64,000 nt of DNA from NCBI RefSeq assembly GCF_001054325.1, contig NZ_JVVM01000026.1, positions 102,916-166,915 on the forward strand, in the 5' to 3' direction. The notes beneath the pieces were generated by a model. It saw only the letters and a list, made by a program, of their open reading frames with translations. It ran no database searches and was not told the origin of the DNA. This DNA is from Corynebacterium vitaeruminis. Lineage in GTDB: Bacteria > Actinomycetota > Actinomycetes > Mycobacteriales > Mycobacteriaceae. Position numbers and translations under genes: made by a program. Positions 9,397 to 19,322 of the stretch are shown piece by piece (position 1 is the first letter of the stretch; each line of letters begins with the position of its first letter).

Positions 9397-11393
9397 CTCC
9401 CTCGCCAGACGTCACCATTTGAATAGAGAGCTTGTGGCCCATCTCGCTGCGGACACACCACAGGAATGTGCTCCGGGGTCATTACGGTTTCTCGCACGCG
9501 CGGACCACACTCGCGGGCGACAAACCACTGCGGTGAGCTACGTATTTGGAGAACTCTGCCGCTCACGGCCTCAGCGATATACGAAGGGGACTCCACCACC
9601 ACGGTTCCTGTCGTGGGATTATCAACGGCTGGATCGAGCCCCTGGGCATGCCATGTCATTTCCTCGGTGATTCTGAGGGCAATTCGGCACTGCCGGCTGA
9701 GCGAGGTTGGTGCAGAGCTGCTGTCCGGATTTCGCGCAGAGCGGTCTACAGAAGCGCCATGGCTGACGGGCTCTTCGACAGCGCCCGCGTGAATGAGAAC
9801 AAGCTGGTTTTTCTCAGCGCAGGCGGCAAGCTTCCACCCCTTTGGTGCACGCGCAATGTCGAGGCCAAACACCCAAATAACGGCGTAGCTACAGGCGGCC
9901 AGGACAACTGCAAAGCCACCAGCGCGTAGCGCAAGACGGGGCCACGCCCAGAGCGTCGTCAAGCATGTGATTGTCAGCGTGCAGGAGACGAGCAACGTGA
10001 TGGCTCCAGTGGCGGGCGCGACGAGACTCGCGCTGAGGCGTGCGACCTGATAAATCCACCACGCGCATGGTGCGATGCACCAGAGCAGAGCGCTGACCAG
10101 CCAGTTGAGATGCAGTACGGCGGCAACGGCAGCTAACGAACCGGCGATAGTAACCGGTGCGACGGCGGGCGCGGCGAGCAGATTCGCCAACAGTGAGATA
10201 TGGCTGATTTCGCCGATGAGGAGCGCCAATACTGGCATTGTGACCACGTGTGCGGCAATCGCTACGGCAATTGCTCGAACAATTGGTGCGGGCCAGGTAC
10301 CCATAACGGTGGTGGTGGAAAGGCGTCTGGCAAGGGGCTCGGCAAGGAGGACTAGGCCAGCGGTGGCAGCGACGGAAAGGGCGAAACCCACGGACACCGA
10401 CAGGTCTGGCGCCAGGAGAATCAACCCAATAATGCCAGCCGACAGCGCCGCGATGGCTTGGCCGGCTCGTCCCACGATAATTGCCAGCAACCCAATGCAA
10501 CCGGTGACCACCGCCCGTAGTACTGACGGTTCTGTGCCCACAATTGCCACAAAACCATACAGGGCAAGTGCGGCGACTGCGACCCGCACCCGCGGCCCAG
10601 CCCACGAAAACACCGCTACAACAGCTCCCACGACAAGCGCAACGTTGGCTCCAGAGACTGCTGATAGATGTGAAAGTCCGGAGGCGGTCATCATGTCGCC
10701 GTCGGTGAGGCTAAAGCCACGCTCATCGCCGATGGCCATGGCGGGGATTAGACGGTCGGGACCAACGGGGAGAGCCTGCGCCGATTCAAAGAGCTGCTGA
10801 CGAACCTCAGCTGCCAGTCCCCGTGGTGGCGCGATAACCTCAACATCGCCGCGGAGATTCAGCTGGATTCCACTAATGCAGGGTTTGCTCGCAGCGCGCA
10901 CACCGGCGGTGGATTCAACGACGGTGTCTCTCGTAACCGCTAAAAGTGACTCATCGCCGAAAACCGAGACTTGCCCGGGAAGACCCTCGATGCGTGCTTT
11001 CGCACTGGCACCGAACTCGGTTGCCTTCGGCTCAGTGACCAGGCGCAGCTGCACTTTCGCCATCCCACCAATGTCGTCATAGAGCTCGTGGGCGCGGGCT
11101 CGGGCAATGCGGATTCGCGTGGCTAGCGCAACACTGGCCACTGCCACAACCGGTACCAGGAGGGTGGCGATGGCTCGCCACCCGGAGGTCACCGCGCCAC
11201 TGCCCCATCGCCATGACCAGTGTTGCCACGCCCACGGCAACCCCACCGCAATCACGATTGCGCTCGGTGCCACGACCATCGCCCATTCTGGGCGCATAAT
11301 GACTGCCACCGCAGTCACCCACACCAACACCGCTGCTGGCACTAACCGCACATCGAGCCCAGCACGAGCGCGTAGGTCAGACGGTGGCGGCAT
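9393..11393 (-). CDS. comEC: ComEC/Rec2-family DNA channel protein
   Basis: Polytopic membrane protein expected to form the channel through which single-stranded DNA crosses the membrane. 666 residues: two or three N-terminal membrane segments, a periplasmic DUF4131-like region, then the competence domain around residues 215-480 (LSHLSAVSGANVALV, GTEPSVLRAVV, and many hydrophobic helices). I see no HxHxDH metallo-beta-lactamase motif after it; the C-terminus is short and polar, a form I associate with corynebacteria. The start overlaps the comEA 3' end by 17 bp. A GCTTGACGACG word lies at 9954-9964 (CLTTL). Confidence 0.9.
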   Translation of the reverse strand: MPPPSDLRARAGLDVRLVPAAVLVWVTAVAVIMRPEWAMVVAPSAIVIAVGLPWAWQHWSWRWGSGAVTSGWRAIATLLVPVVAVASVALATRIRIARARAHELYDDIGGMAKVQLRLVTEPKATEFGASAKARIEGLPGQVSVFGDESLLAVTRDTVVESTAGVRAASKPCISGIQLNLRGDVEVIAPPRGLAAEVRQQLFESAQALPVGPDRLIPAMAIGDERGFSLTDGDMMTASGLSHLSAVSGANVALVVGAVVAVFSWAGPRVRVAVAALALYGFVAIVGTEPSVLRAVVTGCIGLLAIIVGRAGQAIAALSAGIIGLILLAPDLSVSVGFALSVAATAGLVLLAEPLARRLSTTTVMGTWPAPIVRAIAVAIAAHVVTMPVLALLIGEISHISLLANLLAAPAVAPVTIAGSLAAVAAVLHLNWLVSALLWCIAPCAWWIYQVARLSASLVAPATGAITLLVSCTLTITCLTTLWAWPRLALRAGGFAVVLAACSYAVIWVFGLDIARAPKGWKLAACAEKNQLVLIHAGAVEEPVSHGASVDRSARNPDSSSAPTSLSRQCRIALRITEEMTWHAQGLDPAVDNPTTGTVVVESPSYIAEAVSGRVLQIRSSPQWFVARECGPRVRETVMTPEHIPVVCPQRDGPQALYSNGDVWRGR

Positions 11394-12162
11394 CGCGCAA
11401 AGCCTCTACCTTCGCCGGGCCGATTCCCGGGACCTCCTCAAGCGCGTCGATGCTCGCAAAAGGCCCATTCTTTTCTCTAAAGTCGATGATTTTGGTCGCC
11501 GTTGCGGGTCCGATTCCGGGTAGTTCCTCCAGTTGCGTCGCCGTCGCGGTATTGACGTTAATCTTCCCGCTCGACTCGCTCGCGCCAGCAGCACCAGAGT
11601 CGGCAGCACCGGCGCCAGAACCCCCAGCGCTACCAGGACCACCCGCCATCTCCCCTGCTGGTAACGCCTCCGTCCCAACCACAATCTGTTGGCCATCCAT
11701 CAACGGCGCCGCGAGATTGACGCTAGCTGGATTTGCCTCCGGCAAAAGCCCACCCGCACGCTCAATTGCCTCCACCACCCGTGCTCCCGCTGGCACCTCC
11801 ACCACGCCGGGATGCACGACCAGCCCCACCACCGACACAATCAACGGCCCCGTCTGCGCCTGCGCGTTAGCCTCCTGCCCCGGATCGCCAGGCGTCTCCG
11901 CCGCGGTCTCAGTCGTCTCCGGTGTCGTCCCCACAGCAGCCGCGTCCTGCACCGCAGGCATCTCCACCTGCGGCGACGATGGCCACACCACCGCAGCGAT
12001 AGCTCCCAGCGCCAACACCACGATCACAATGCACGCAGCCATCGCCACCCGCGGTGTCACCACCGCCCGGCGCGTGGAAAAGTCCACCGCCATGCGCTTG
12101 TCTTGATCAATCGGTTCCAGATAGTCCGCCAGCCGATTCCGCAAATTCGTCACGATGCGCAC
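11377..12162 (-). CDS. comEA: ComEA-family DNA-binding competence protein
   Basis: Membrane-anchored DNA receptor that hands DNA to ComEC. 261 residues: a short cytoplasmic N-terminus, one membrane helix near residues 40-60, a Pro/Ala/Thr-rich linker, an SLBB domain (VSVVGLVVHPGVVEVPAGARV), a Gly/Ala/Ser linker, and two helix-hairpin-helix motifs at the C-terminus (LEELPGIGPATATKI and LEEVPGIGPAKVEAL). It is the first gene of the comEA-comEC-holA operon. Its leader contains the degV terminator and two TTATCCACA sequences. Confidence 0.93.
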   Translation of the reverse strand: MRIVTNLRNRLADYLEPIDQDKRMAVDFSTRRAVVTPRVAMAACIVIVVLALGAIAAVVWPSSPQVEMPAVQDAAAVGTTPETTETAAETPGDPGQEANAQAQTGPLIVSVVGLVVHPGVVEVPAGARVVEAIERAGGLLPEANPASVNLAAPLMDGQQIVVGTEALPAGEMAGGPGSAGGSGAGAADSGAAGASESSGKINVNTATATQLEELPGIGPATATKIIDFREKNGPFASIDALEEVPGIGPAKVEALRDAATV

Positions 12163-12224
12163 ACTAATGCCCCGCCCCTGCGCGCACTCCCGCGAAAGCG
12201 CCCATCGAAGGGGCAGCTGTGGAT

Positions 12225-12256
12225 AAAAAATGGCCTGTGGGGGTTATCCACAGGCC
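12225..12256 (-). terminator. degV terminator with two DnaA-box-like sequences alongside
   Basis: On the minus strand, GGCCTGTGG (from 12256) pairs with CCACAGGCC (to 12232) and is followed by ATTTTTTA, a standard terminator. Two exact TTATCCACA words lie at 12244-12252 (plus) and 12218-12226 (minus), matching the DnaA-box consensus; they may be incidental to the hairpin. Confidence 0.75.
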
Positions 12257-12279
12257 ACGCTATCCGCACAGCTCAGAAG

Positions 12280-13623
12280 CTATTTCTTCTTCTCGTCCCC
12301 GTCTGCATCACGCTTTTCGCTTGACGACGACTCCTGCGATTTCTCCTCTTCAGCGCCAAATACGGCTCCCTCGGGATCCGACTTGTCGCGCAGCGACAAA
12401 TCAGAGATAGCCTTTGCCAGACGCTCAGCCTTTTCCAGGGCTGCTTGGCGGTTCTCACTCCACGTTGGCAATTTAGAAACAGCCGTGGTGAAAAGCGGAA
12501 TTCCCTGTTCATTGGTCACGACTGTGCGATGGACTCGCTTGTTGCGGTTGTGGGGTGCGGCCGGATTCTCAACTACTTTCACCGCGGCCTGATCGGTGAT
12601 TGGTTCATCCGAGTCAGTGACGGCAGCGGTTTCAGCTGAACCAACCGAGCCATCCGCCCCTTCCATGTCAGCCGAGTCGCAAGAATTATCTTCCCCAGCG
12701 TCCGTAACCTCAGCGTCAACAACGGCCGTGTCGCTCTCCTCCACGCTGTGAAGCAGCGCAGTTACTCCCATCTCTACTTCAAAATCCATGGCGTCCGAAT
12801 CAATTGAGCCACCAGAGACCATGCCAACTGCATAGGCGCCCTGTCCGACATGAGCAGCAATCGACTCCGGCAAATCTAGGATTCTAAACCGGGTATCATC
12901 GGGTAGCTCTTCGGCAAGCATGGCCTGGAGCTCGTGAACGTCGTCAAGCGCGTCGGCGTGATGCAGCAGCACTGCCGGCGGACGGTTCGCCGATGACGCG
13001 GACCGAACCATCTTGGTGGCAAAATCCACCATGCGCTGCTTGACCTTCGCTTCTGTACGGCACTTGGCGACGAGTGCCAGTGAGCCATCTTTAATGCCGA
13101 CGATGGGTTTGATGGCGAGAGCAGTAGAGAGCATCGCTTGGCCGGCCGAGATGCGACCACCACGGCGCAACGAATCGAGCTTCGGCACGAACAACCAGAG
13201 TCGATAGCGCTGCAGCACATCGCGGGCGACATCGGCAACCTCATCACGGCTGGCACCAGCCCGTGCTGCCTTAGCTGCCGCAATGGCAGCGGCACCGACC
13301 CCGGCGCCTACGGTGTCGGTATCGATGATGGTCACGCGGTCGAGAGCCCCTGCAGCGGTGACAGCATTCGACCAGGTGGCGGACATGCCCTTGCCAAGGT
13401 GTAGGGCGACAACGCCGGCGTCGGAACCGTCCTTGTTGGAGCGTTCCAGTGCACGGGCGTAAGCAGCGCACAGCTTCAGCGGGCTGACCGCTGAGGTGGT
13501 GACGGCGTCTTCATTGATGTCATGGCTGATGGGAACCACGGTGATGTCGAGCTTGCGGGCAACCTCGGGCATCAGGCACGCGGTGTCATCGACAACAATG
13601 CGAACGTGGCCGTCACCGGGCAT
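12280..13623 (-). CDS. DegV-family fatty-acid-binding protein with long C-terminal extension
   Basis: Residues 1-280 are a DegV domain (RIVVDDTACLMPEVARKLDI, then LDSLRRGGRIS and KPIVGIKDG), the lipid-binding fold also known as the FakB subunit of fatty-acid kinase. The following 165 residues are acidic and low-complexity, ending in a short helical block and a Lys-rich tail. The ATG at 13623 is preceded by AGGAGG at ideal spacing, so the upstream open frame is discarded; it overlaps the phosphatase stop by 11 bp. Two GCTTGACGACG words lie in it in different frames (12319-12329 read SSS, 12939-12949 read LDD). Confidence 0.87.
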   Translation of the reverse strand: MPGDGHVRIVVDDTACLMPEVARKLDITVVPISHDINEDAVTTSAVSPLKLCAAYARALERSNKDGSDAGVVALHLGKGMSATWSNAVTAAGALDRVTIIDTDTVGAGVGAAAIAAAKAARAGASRDEVADVARDVLQRYRLWLFVPKLDSLRRGGRISAGQAMLSTALAIKPIVGIKDGSLALVAKCRTEAKVKQRMVDFATKMVRSASSANRPPAVLLHHADALDDVHELQAMLAEELPDDTRFRILDLPESIAAHVGQGAYAVGMVSGGSIDSDAMDFEVEMGVTALLHSVEESDTAVVDAEVTDAGEDNSCDSADMEGADGSVGSAETAAVTDSDEPITDQAAVKVVENPAAPHNRNKRVHRTVVTNEQGIPLFTTAVSKLPTWSENRQAALEKAERLAKAISDLSLRDKSDPEGAVFGAEEEKSQESSSSEKRDADGDEKKK

Positions 13624-14326
13624 GGCGGCCTCCTGAATGATCGGAGTCAGAAATCTGCGCTTCCCGTTCACGGACCTTCGCGTTAAACGCGTTGAGGTAC
13701 CAGGAAGTCTCACCATTGACGCGAGTGCGCTGTTCCATTTCGACCCACGCAGTGTTGCCCAGGCCATTGAAAGTGCTGAAGTAGTCGCGCGGCATCTGTA
13801 GCAGGGCTGCAGTAGCCGCAGCAATGGCACCACCGTGAGACACGAGCACGAACGTATCTGTCTCCCAAGCAGGGGCAGCCGCGAGGTCAGCAATCACCGC
13901 GAGCATTCGGTTGGAAACCTCAAAGCGGGTCTCGCCACCTTTGGGCGCCCAGTTGAGATTGTGACGCCAGTGGTCCCGCATACCGGGGAACGCGGAGTCA
14001 ATCTCGTCGTAGGTGCGCTCCTGCCATTCGCCAAGGTTGGTTTCACGCAGGCGCTTATCAAAGCTCAGTTCTGCACCGGTGGTCTCGGCTAGCGCGCGGG
14101 CGGTGTCAGCTGCCCGGGTTAGGTCAGAGGACACGATTTTTGTGATTCGCGGTTCAGACACAGCCAAGTACTGTGCCGCAGTACGGGCTTGCTCGCGGCC
14201 GACGTCGGAAAGCTGCGTGTCCAGCTGTCCCTGAATGCGACCGGTAGCGTTGTACGATGTCTGCCCGTGCCGCAGCATAATCAGACGACGTCGGGTGGCA
14301 ACATGCGCCTCGCGTGAGCCCGCCAC
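13613..14326 (-). CDS. histidine phosphatase family protein (GpgP-like)
   Basis: Phosphoglycerate-mutase superfamily phosphatase of 237 residues with the catalytic LRHGQTSYN motif near residue 18, a second conserved Arg/Glu region (LRETNLGEWQERTYDEI) and the later VSHGG histidine. In mycobacteria the gene in this position after rsfS encodes glucosyl-3-phosphoglycerate phosphatase, so that activity is a reasonable inference. It starts with GTG 2 bp after the rsfS stop and is translationally coupled to degV. Confidence 0.85.
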   Translation of the reverse strand: MAGSREAHVATRRRLIMLRHGQTSYNATGRIQGQLDTQLSDVGREQARTAAQYLAVSEPRITKIVSSDLTRAADTARALAETTGAELSFDKRLRETNLGEWQERTYDEIDSAFPGMRDHWRHNLNWAPKGGETRFEVSNRMLAVIADLAAAPAWETDTFVLVSHGGAIAAATAALLQMPRDYFSTFNGLGNTAWVEMEQRTRVNGETSWYLNAFNAKVREREAQISDSDHSGGRHAR

Positions 14327-14328
14327 GA

Positions 14329-14787
14329 TTAAAACTCGTCCGTATCCGGGTTGTCGGCAGCCAGCGGAATCTCGTCGATAGAACGAGCATTGCGGGCGGA
14401 ATCTTCGCCGTCTTCGTTGCTCGGCTGCTCGACACCTTCGACCTCAATGCGCGGGCAATCGCGCCACAGTCGATCTAGACCGTAGAAGTCACGCTCTTCG
14501 CTGCGGAAGACATGCACGACAATGTCGCCGTAATCCAGCAGCGCCCAACGTCCCTCACGCACGCCTTCGCGGCGCACCGGCTTTGCGCCGAGGTCACGCA
14601 GATCGTCCTCAATCTCATCGACGATTGCGGCAACCAGTCGCTCATTGTCAGCACTGACCAGGACGAACGCGTCCGTAATCACCACCGGGCCAGAGACATC
14701 GAGAACAACGACGTCCTCACCCTTCTTGCTATCGGCGGCCTTTGCCGCGGCGGTCGCCAGCTCGATGGCGCGTGCTTGTGCAGTCAC
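14329..14787 (-). CDS. rsfS: ribosomal silencing factor RsfS
   Basis: 152-residue protein that binds uL14 on the 50S subunit and blocks subunit joining in starvation. The core (residues 1-115) has family signatures: VVLDVSGPVVITDAFVL, EGVREGRWALLDYGDIVVHVF and the closing FYGLDRLWRDCP. The last 35 residues are an acidic tail. GTG start; AGGAG lies about 12 nt upstream. It belongs to the nadD-rsfS-phosphatase-degV run. Confidence 0.94.
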   Translation of the reverse strand: MTAQARAIELATAAAKAADSKKGEDVVVLDVSGPVVITDAFVLVSADNERLVAAIVDEIEDDLRDLGAKPVRREGVREGRWALLDYGDIVVHVFRSEERDFYGLDRLWRDCPRIEVEGVEQPSNEDGEDSARNARSIDEIPLAADNPDTDEF

Positions 14788-14873
14788 GAAAGACTTCAGC
14801 TCCTTGTGATTAAAGTCGTGAAAAACAGTGTTTGTACTTGTAACTTACCGTCTCAGCAGGATTTTGCTAACTT

Positions 14874-15608
14874 TCAGTCGGCAGTATCGGCCTTCGCATC
14901 TGCAAATGCGGGCCCCACAGAACCAACCGTGCCCTCAGCGGACTGGTACAGACCACGCTTGGCGATGTACTGCACCACTCCATCCGGCACCAAGTACCAA
15001 ACGGGGCGTCCTGCCTCCGCCCGCTTTCGACAGTCGGTGGAAGAAATAGCCATCGCGGGAATCTCGATGAGGTGTAACCGCGAGGCGTCGATTCCCTCCA
15101 GGTCCTCTGCACGCAGGTGAACTCCTGGGCGAGTGACGCCGACGAACGTTGCTGCGTCGAACATCTCCTCCCAGTCCCGCCACGTCATAATCTTCTGCAG
15201 CGCATCGGCACCGGTAATGAAGAACAGATCCGCATTGGGATAGATGACCTTCAAATCCCGCAGCGTATCGACGGTATAGGTCGCACCCGGTCGGTCAATA
15301 TCCACCCGTGAGACCGAAAACTGCGGATTCGACGCGGTGGCAATGACCGTCATCAGGTAGCGGTCTTCGCTGTGAGAGACCTTCCGGCCGCGCTTTTGCC
15401 ACGGCTCACCCGTGGGCACGAAGAGCACAAAGTCCAGGTCAAAACGGTCTGCCACCTCACTGGCAGCGACCAAGTGACCATTGTGAATCGGATCAAAAGT
15501 GCCACCCATCACGCCAATGCGCTGCCGGGGCGCTTCCGCCGACTTTGCTGTCAACGCGGCGTGTACCCGCGACCGCACACTTTTCTTGCGCTTAACCATG
15601 TCTGGCAC
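14874..15608 (-). CDS. nadD: nicotinate-nucleotide adenylyltransferase
   Basis: Makes nicotinate adenine dinucleotide from NaMN and ATP in NAD synthesis. The nucleotidyltransferase motif [12 protein letters not shown] lies near residue 36, with the later ISSTDCRKR motif (ISSTxIR in most relatives). 244 residues from GTG 15608; an ATG at 15599 is an equally good start. A 25-residue basic N-terminal extension precedes the fold. It is the first gene of the rsfS group, about 10 bp after proA. Confidence 0.95.
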   Translation of the reverse strand: MPDMVKRKKSVRSRVHAALTAKSAEAPRQRIGVMGGTFDPIHNGHLVAASEVADRFDLDFVLFVPTGEPWQKRGRKVSHSEDRYLMTVIATASNPQFSVSRVDIDRPGATYTVDTLRDLKVIYPNADLFFITGADALQKIMTWRDWEEMFDAATFVGVTRPGVHLRAEDLEGIDASRLHLIEIPAMAISSTDCRKRAEAGRPVWYLVPDGVVQYIAKRGLYQSAEGTVGSVGPAFADAKADTAD

Positions 15609-15620
15609 TTTACCTGGGTA

Positions 15621-16976
15621 CTATGGACGAGTTTGTCCGCGACCGGCCAGAACCCACTTGCTGCTGGTCAGCTCCGGCAATCCCATCGGGCCACGAGCAT
15701 GCAGCTTCTGAGTGGAAATACCAATCTCTGCGCCGAAACCGTACTGCTCACCATCGGTGAATGCGGTGGAGGCATTAACGCTGACCGCTGCGGCATCAAC
15801 ACGGTCGACGAATTCCTGGCACACACCCCAGTCACGTGCGGAGACAGCCTCCGTGTGCCCCGAGGAGTACTCACTGATGTGTTCGGTTGCGGCCACCACA
15901 CCGTCGACAATGCGCGCGGCAATGTCCAGCGAGAGGTACTCATCCGACCAGTCGTCTTCCGTCGCCGGAATGACCTCACCAGTCCACCCGGAGGCCGCCA
16001 AGTTATCGACATCGCCGTGAACCGCAATGCCTGCGTCGGCAAGCGCGTCCAAAATGCGGACCTGATCCTGCGCCGGCAGCGCTGAGTCAATGAGAACGGT
16101 TTCAGTGGCGTTGCAGACGCTCGGACGGCGGGTCTTGCCGTTAATCATCAGTGCAATTGCCTCGTCGATATCGGCGGAAGCATCGATGTAGATGTGGCAG
16201 TTGCCGGTACCGGTCTCAATGGCTGGCACCGTTGCCTTCGTCACAACGGCCTCAATCAGACCGGCACCACCGCGCGGAATCACCACGTCAACCAGGCCAC
16301 GAGCAGTGATGAGGTCCTGCACAGAATCGTGAGTCTCACACGGCAGCAGCTGAACGAGGTCCTCCGGTGCATCGTGGTTGGCCAGCACCTCACGCAGAAC
16401 CGCTACCAGCTGCGTGTTGGAGTGAACGGCGGACTTAGAACCGCGCAGCAGAGCTACGTTGCCCGACTTCAGCGCCAGACCAAAAGCATCGACCGTAACG
16501 TTCGGGCGTGCCTCGTAGACCATGCCCATCACGCCCAGCGGCACGCGGACCTGGGAAAGCTTAATCCCATTGGGAAGAGTGCTACCACGCAGCACCTCAC
16601 CTACCGGATCCGGCAGTGCCGCGACCTGACGAAGACCACCGGCAATGCCCTCAACACGATCGGCATCGAGACGCAGGCGATCCAGCAGGGAATCGCTGAA
16701 ACCGCGTTCCTTACCAGCCTCGATATCCTTGACGTTGGCCGCCAGAATGTCTTCAGTACGGGCAACCAGCTCATCGGCTGCGGCCAGCAGGAGCTCGTTC
16801 TTGCGTGCCGACGTAAAGCGCGACAGCTCTCCCGCGACAGCCTTGGCACGCTGCGCCTTTTCTAAAACCTCGGCGCGCTCAGCAGCACGCTCCGGGCTAA
16901 GAGCCGAATCCTCGGCAATGCCCTGTTGATTGGAGTTAGCAGTTTCATTCGTTTGAGCAGTCATGCCTACCAGCAT
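15621..16976 (-). CDS. proA: gamma-glutamyl phosphate reductase
   Basis: Second enzyme of proline synthesis; reduces gamma-glutamyl phosphate to glutamate-5-semialdehyde with NADPH. 451 residues with the catalytic cysteine in [13 protein letters not shown], the cofactor region [11 protein letters not shown] and the C-terminal GRGQTRP. The start is ambiguous between ATG 16976 and ATG 16964; neither has a strong ribosome binding site. Its partner proB is close by on the same strand but separated by the sortase pair. Confidence 0.96.
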   Translation of the reverse strand: MLVGMTAQTNETANSNQQGIAEDSALSPERAAERAEVLEKAQRAKAVAGELSRFTSARKNELLLAAADELVARTEDILAANVKDIEAGKERGFSDSLLDRLRLDADRVEGIAGGLRQVAALPDPVGEVLRGSTLPNGIKLSQVRVPLGVMGMVYEARPNVTVDAFGLALKSGNVALLRGSKSAVHSNTQLVAVLREVLANHDAPEDLVQLLPCETHDSVQDLITARGLVDVVIPRGGAGLIEAVVTKATVPAIETGTGNCHIYIDASADIDEAIALMINGKTRRPSVCNATETVLIDSALPAQDQVRILDALADAGIAVHGDVDNLAASGWTGEVIPATEDDWSDEYLSLDIAARIVDGVVAATEHISEYSSGHTEAVSARDWGVCQEFVDRVDAAAVSVNASTAFTDGEQYGFGAEIGISTQKLHARGPMGLPELTSSKWVLAGRGQTRP

Positions 16977-16978
16977 AA

Positions 16979-17131
16979 CTAGAGTGAGACATCATTTGAG
17001 GGAATTAGCTCAGCAACCCACGGAAAGATGTAATTCATCAACAGCAGGAAGATGATGACGGCAATCACGATTGTGATAATCAGTTTCACCCACCACGGCC
17101 CTGGCAGAGATCGCCAATATGCTGCGTACAT
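16979..17131 (-). CDS. small conserved membrane protein next to sortase E
   Basis: 50-residue protein: [14 protein letters not shown], then one long hydrophobic helix ([18 protein letters not shown]), a short FPWVAEL segment and a polar tail. The ATG follows the sortase stop codon with no gap, so the two are translationally coupled. Small proteins with this LPGP-WxV opening commonly accompany class E sortases in actinobacteria; their function is unknown. It was found by reading the gap between sortase and proA. Confidence 0.8.
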   Translation of the reverse strand: MYAAYWRSLPGPWWVKLIITIVIAVIIFLLLMNYIFPWVAELIPSNDVSL

Positions 17132-17845
17132 CTAGTTGGCCTCCTTGGTCTCCACGCCGGCGAGCACCGCGTGAATGATTAACCGGTGAGTGTTGTCCCA
17201 CTGCGGGTGGCAGGTGGTCAACGTAAGTAGGGTGGCGTCACCGACCGGATCGAGAACATCGCCACGATCCGGAGTGACAATGTGCTGGCCGGGAATCTCA
17301 GGGACGTTGGTTCCTTCTGGCACGCAGTCGAAGCCCTCCCCTGCTCCAGCCATACCGTCGACCGGCAATACCTTGTAGTGGTAAATAGCATCGCGCGTCT
17401 CTACGGTGATGTCATCGCAGGTCTGCAGGCGGTCAATGTTATCGAAGGGAGCTCCGTGGCCATCACGGTGAGCGGCATAGGAGCTGTTGCCCACCTGCCC
17501 CGGCAGGGCTGTGCTCGGATAATGGCCGGGACCACCGCGCAAAACTTCTTGGGAGACACCTTCGAAGACAACCAAATCGGTAAAACCCGCCTTCGGAGCG
17601 GAAATCATCGCCACCGCGGAGCCTGGTACCCAGGAATCCTCAACAGCCGGCTCCGTGCCATCTGGCGCCGGAACTGGGAGCGATACCGGTGTGGACCAGG
17701 TCTCTTGCAGCTCATCACGAGCCTGCTGCTGGACCTTTCCAGTCTCAAGACCAGACCAGTACAGCAGGTAAAACGCAAAGAGCGCAACGAGCACTCCAGC
17801 CGTCAAGAGCAACTCGCCGATGACACCGATAATTTTTGATAACAC
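17132..17845 (-). CDS. class E sortase
   Basis: Membrane-anchored transpeptidase that attaches proteins carrying an LAxTG-like signal to the cell wall. 237 residues: an N-terminal membrane helix (residues 10-35), then the sortase barrel with catalytic His in YAAHRDGHG (about 124), Cys in LTLTTCHPQ (about 212) and Arg in NTHRLI. The TLTTCHP form is typical of class E. It lies between proB and a 50-residue membrane protein. Confidence 0.92.
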   Translation of the reverse strand: MLSKIIGVIGELLLTAGVLVALFAFYLLYWSGLETGKVQQQARDELQETWSTPVSLPVPAPDGTEPAVEDSWVPGSAVAMISAPKAGFTDLVVFEGVSQEVLRGGPGHYPSTALPGQVGNSSYAAHRDGHGAPFDNIDRLQTCDDITVETRDAIYHYKVLPVDGMAGAGEGFDCVPEGTNVPEIPGQHIVTPDRGDVLDPVGDATLLTLTTCHPQWDNTHRLIIHAVLAGVETKEAN

Positions 17846-17972
17846 ACCTCGGATTATGCCCGAAAGTTCCTCGCTCAGGCAGTCCTCGCCGAAGCATCTC
17901 TATCCGGGCACACCTCCACGGGCATGCCTTTGCGCGGTGCGTTTAAGCGCTGCAGCTCTAGGCGCGGTGCCC

Positions 17973-19322
17973 CTAAGCGCGGGAGGCGAAATCCGACAGG
18001 TAGTCGGCATGGACGACGGGCTTCTGCATGTCATTGGGCAGTTCCTCGGTGTGGTAGCCAATCATGCCCAGCAGTTCCTCGGAGTCATAGTTGACCTCCC
18101 CACGACCGATGACCTCACCGCTCGGCCCAATCAGATCCACAATGTCACCGGCAGAGAACTCACCGTCAACCGAGGTGATACCGACCGGGAGCAGCGACTT
18201 ACGCATCCGGGTCACAGCGTCGACCGCACCGGCATCCAGGCGAAGCAGGCCCGAGCTGTCAGCCGCATAGAGCATCCAGAACTTCCAGGCGCTGAGGCGG
18301 TTTTCCTTCGCGGCGAAAGCGGTTCCCACGTCCGCTTGATCCAGTGCTCGCTCAATGTTGGATGCCGAGGTCAGCAACACTGGCACACCAGCACGCGAAG
18401 CCAAGCGTGCGGCAGAGACCTTCGAGGCCATACCACCGGTACCCAGTGCTCCACCATCACCGGCGATCACACCACGCAAGTCGTTACCGCTGCGCACCTC
18501 CGGCACAAAGGTTGCACCTGGATCAGCCGGGTTGCGGTCGTAGAGGCCGTCGACGTCGGATAGCAGAATCAGTGCATCGCAGTACGCCAAGTGGCTGACC
18601 AGTGCGGCGAGACGGTCGTTGTCACCGAAGCGGAACTCCGAGGTCGCAACCGTGTCATTTTCGTTGACGATTGGCACTGCACCCAGCTGGCGCAGGCGAT
18701 CAATAGTGCGCTGGGCGTTGCGGGCACGGGAACGCACACCCGCATCGTCCGAAGTCAAAAGCACCTGTGCGGAAGTGCGGCCATAGCGCAGGAAGGAGCG
18801 TCCCCACTCCTGTGCCAGGCGCACCTGCCCCACAGCAGCAGCTGCCTGCTTGGTAGCAAGGTCCGCCGGACGCGTAGTCAGCCCTAGCGGCCCCATTCCG
18901 GATGCCACTGCACCGGAGGACACGACGATGACATCGCTAATGCCCATGCGCTTTTCCAGGGCATCGGCGATAAAGTCAATGCGCTCAGGATCGGTGCGAC
19001 CGTCAGGTCCGGTCAGGGAGGAAGAACCAATCTTCACAACGACACGCTTCGCGGTTCGAATTGCTTCACGAGTCTCCGAATCGAAGCCGCCCTTCGTACC
19101 TGGAGATAGATTCTCGGTCGCTTTTTCAATCTCAGCGAGGGTGGCTTCGGGATTGTCGTGAAGCAGCTCGTCGACCTCCTCACGGGAAATCGGCGCGTCC
19201 GATTCAGGCTTTGGCGCGGTAGCTACCGGGGTGTCTGATGCCCCTGCCACCGTGTCGTCAACATCACTGGCAATCGTGTCGGAAGGGATAACTGACTCAC
19301 TCATTTCACTAATGGAAAACAT
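17973..19322 (-). CDS. proB: glutamate 5-kinase with N-terminal extension
   Basis: First enzyme of proline synthesis, phosphorylating glutamate. The amino-acid kinase domain starts near residue 92 ([13 protein letters not shown]) with [20 protein letters not shown] and [15 protein letters not shown] motifs; a PUA domain follows (about residues 375-440). The usual protein is about 370 residues, so the acidic 85-residue N-terminus is extra. Starts at ATG 19322 or 19301 would both keep most of it; a start just before the kinase core would remove it. Confidence 0.95.
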   Translation of the reverse strand: MFSISEMSESVIPSDTIASDVDDTVAGASDTPVATAPKPESDAPISREEVDELLHDNPEATLAEIEKATENLSPGTKGGFDSETREAIRTAKRVVVKIGSSSLTGPDGRTDPERIDFIADALEKRMGISDVIVVSSGAVASGMGPLGLTTRPADLATKQAAAAVGQVRLAQEWGRSFLRYGRTSAQVLLTSDDAGVRSRARNAQRTIDRLRQLGAVPIVNENDTVATSEFRFGDNDRLAALVSHLAYCDALILLSDVDGLYDRNPADPGATFVPEVRSGNDLRGVIAGDGGALGTGGMASKVSAARLASRAGVPVLLTSASNIERALDQADVGTAFAAKENRLSAWKFWMLYAADSSGLLRLDAGAVDAVTRMRKSLLPVGITSVDGEFSAGDIVDLIGPSGEVIGRGEVNYDSEELLGMIGYHTEELPNDMQKPVVHADYLSDFASRA

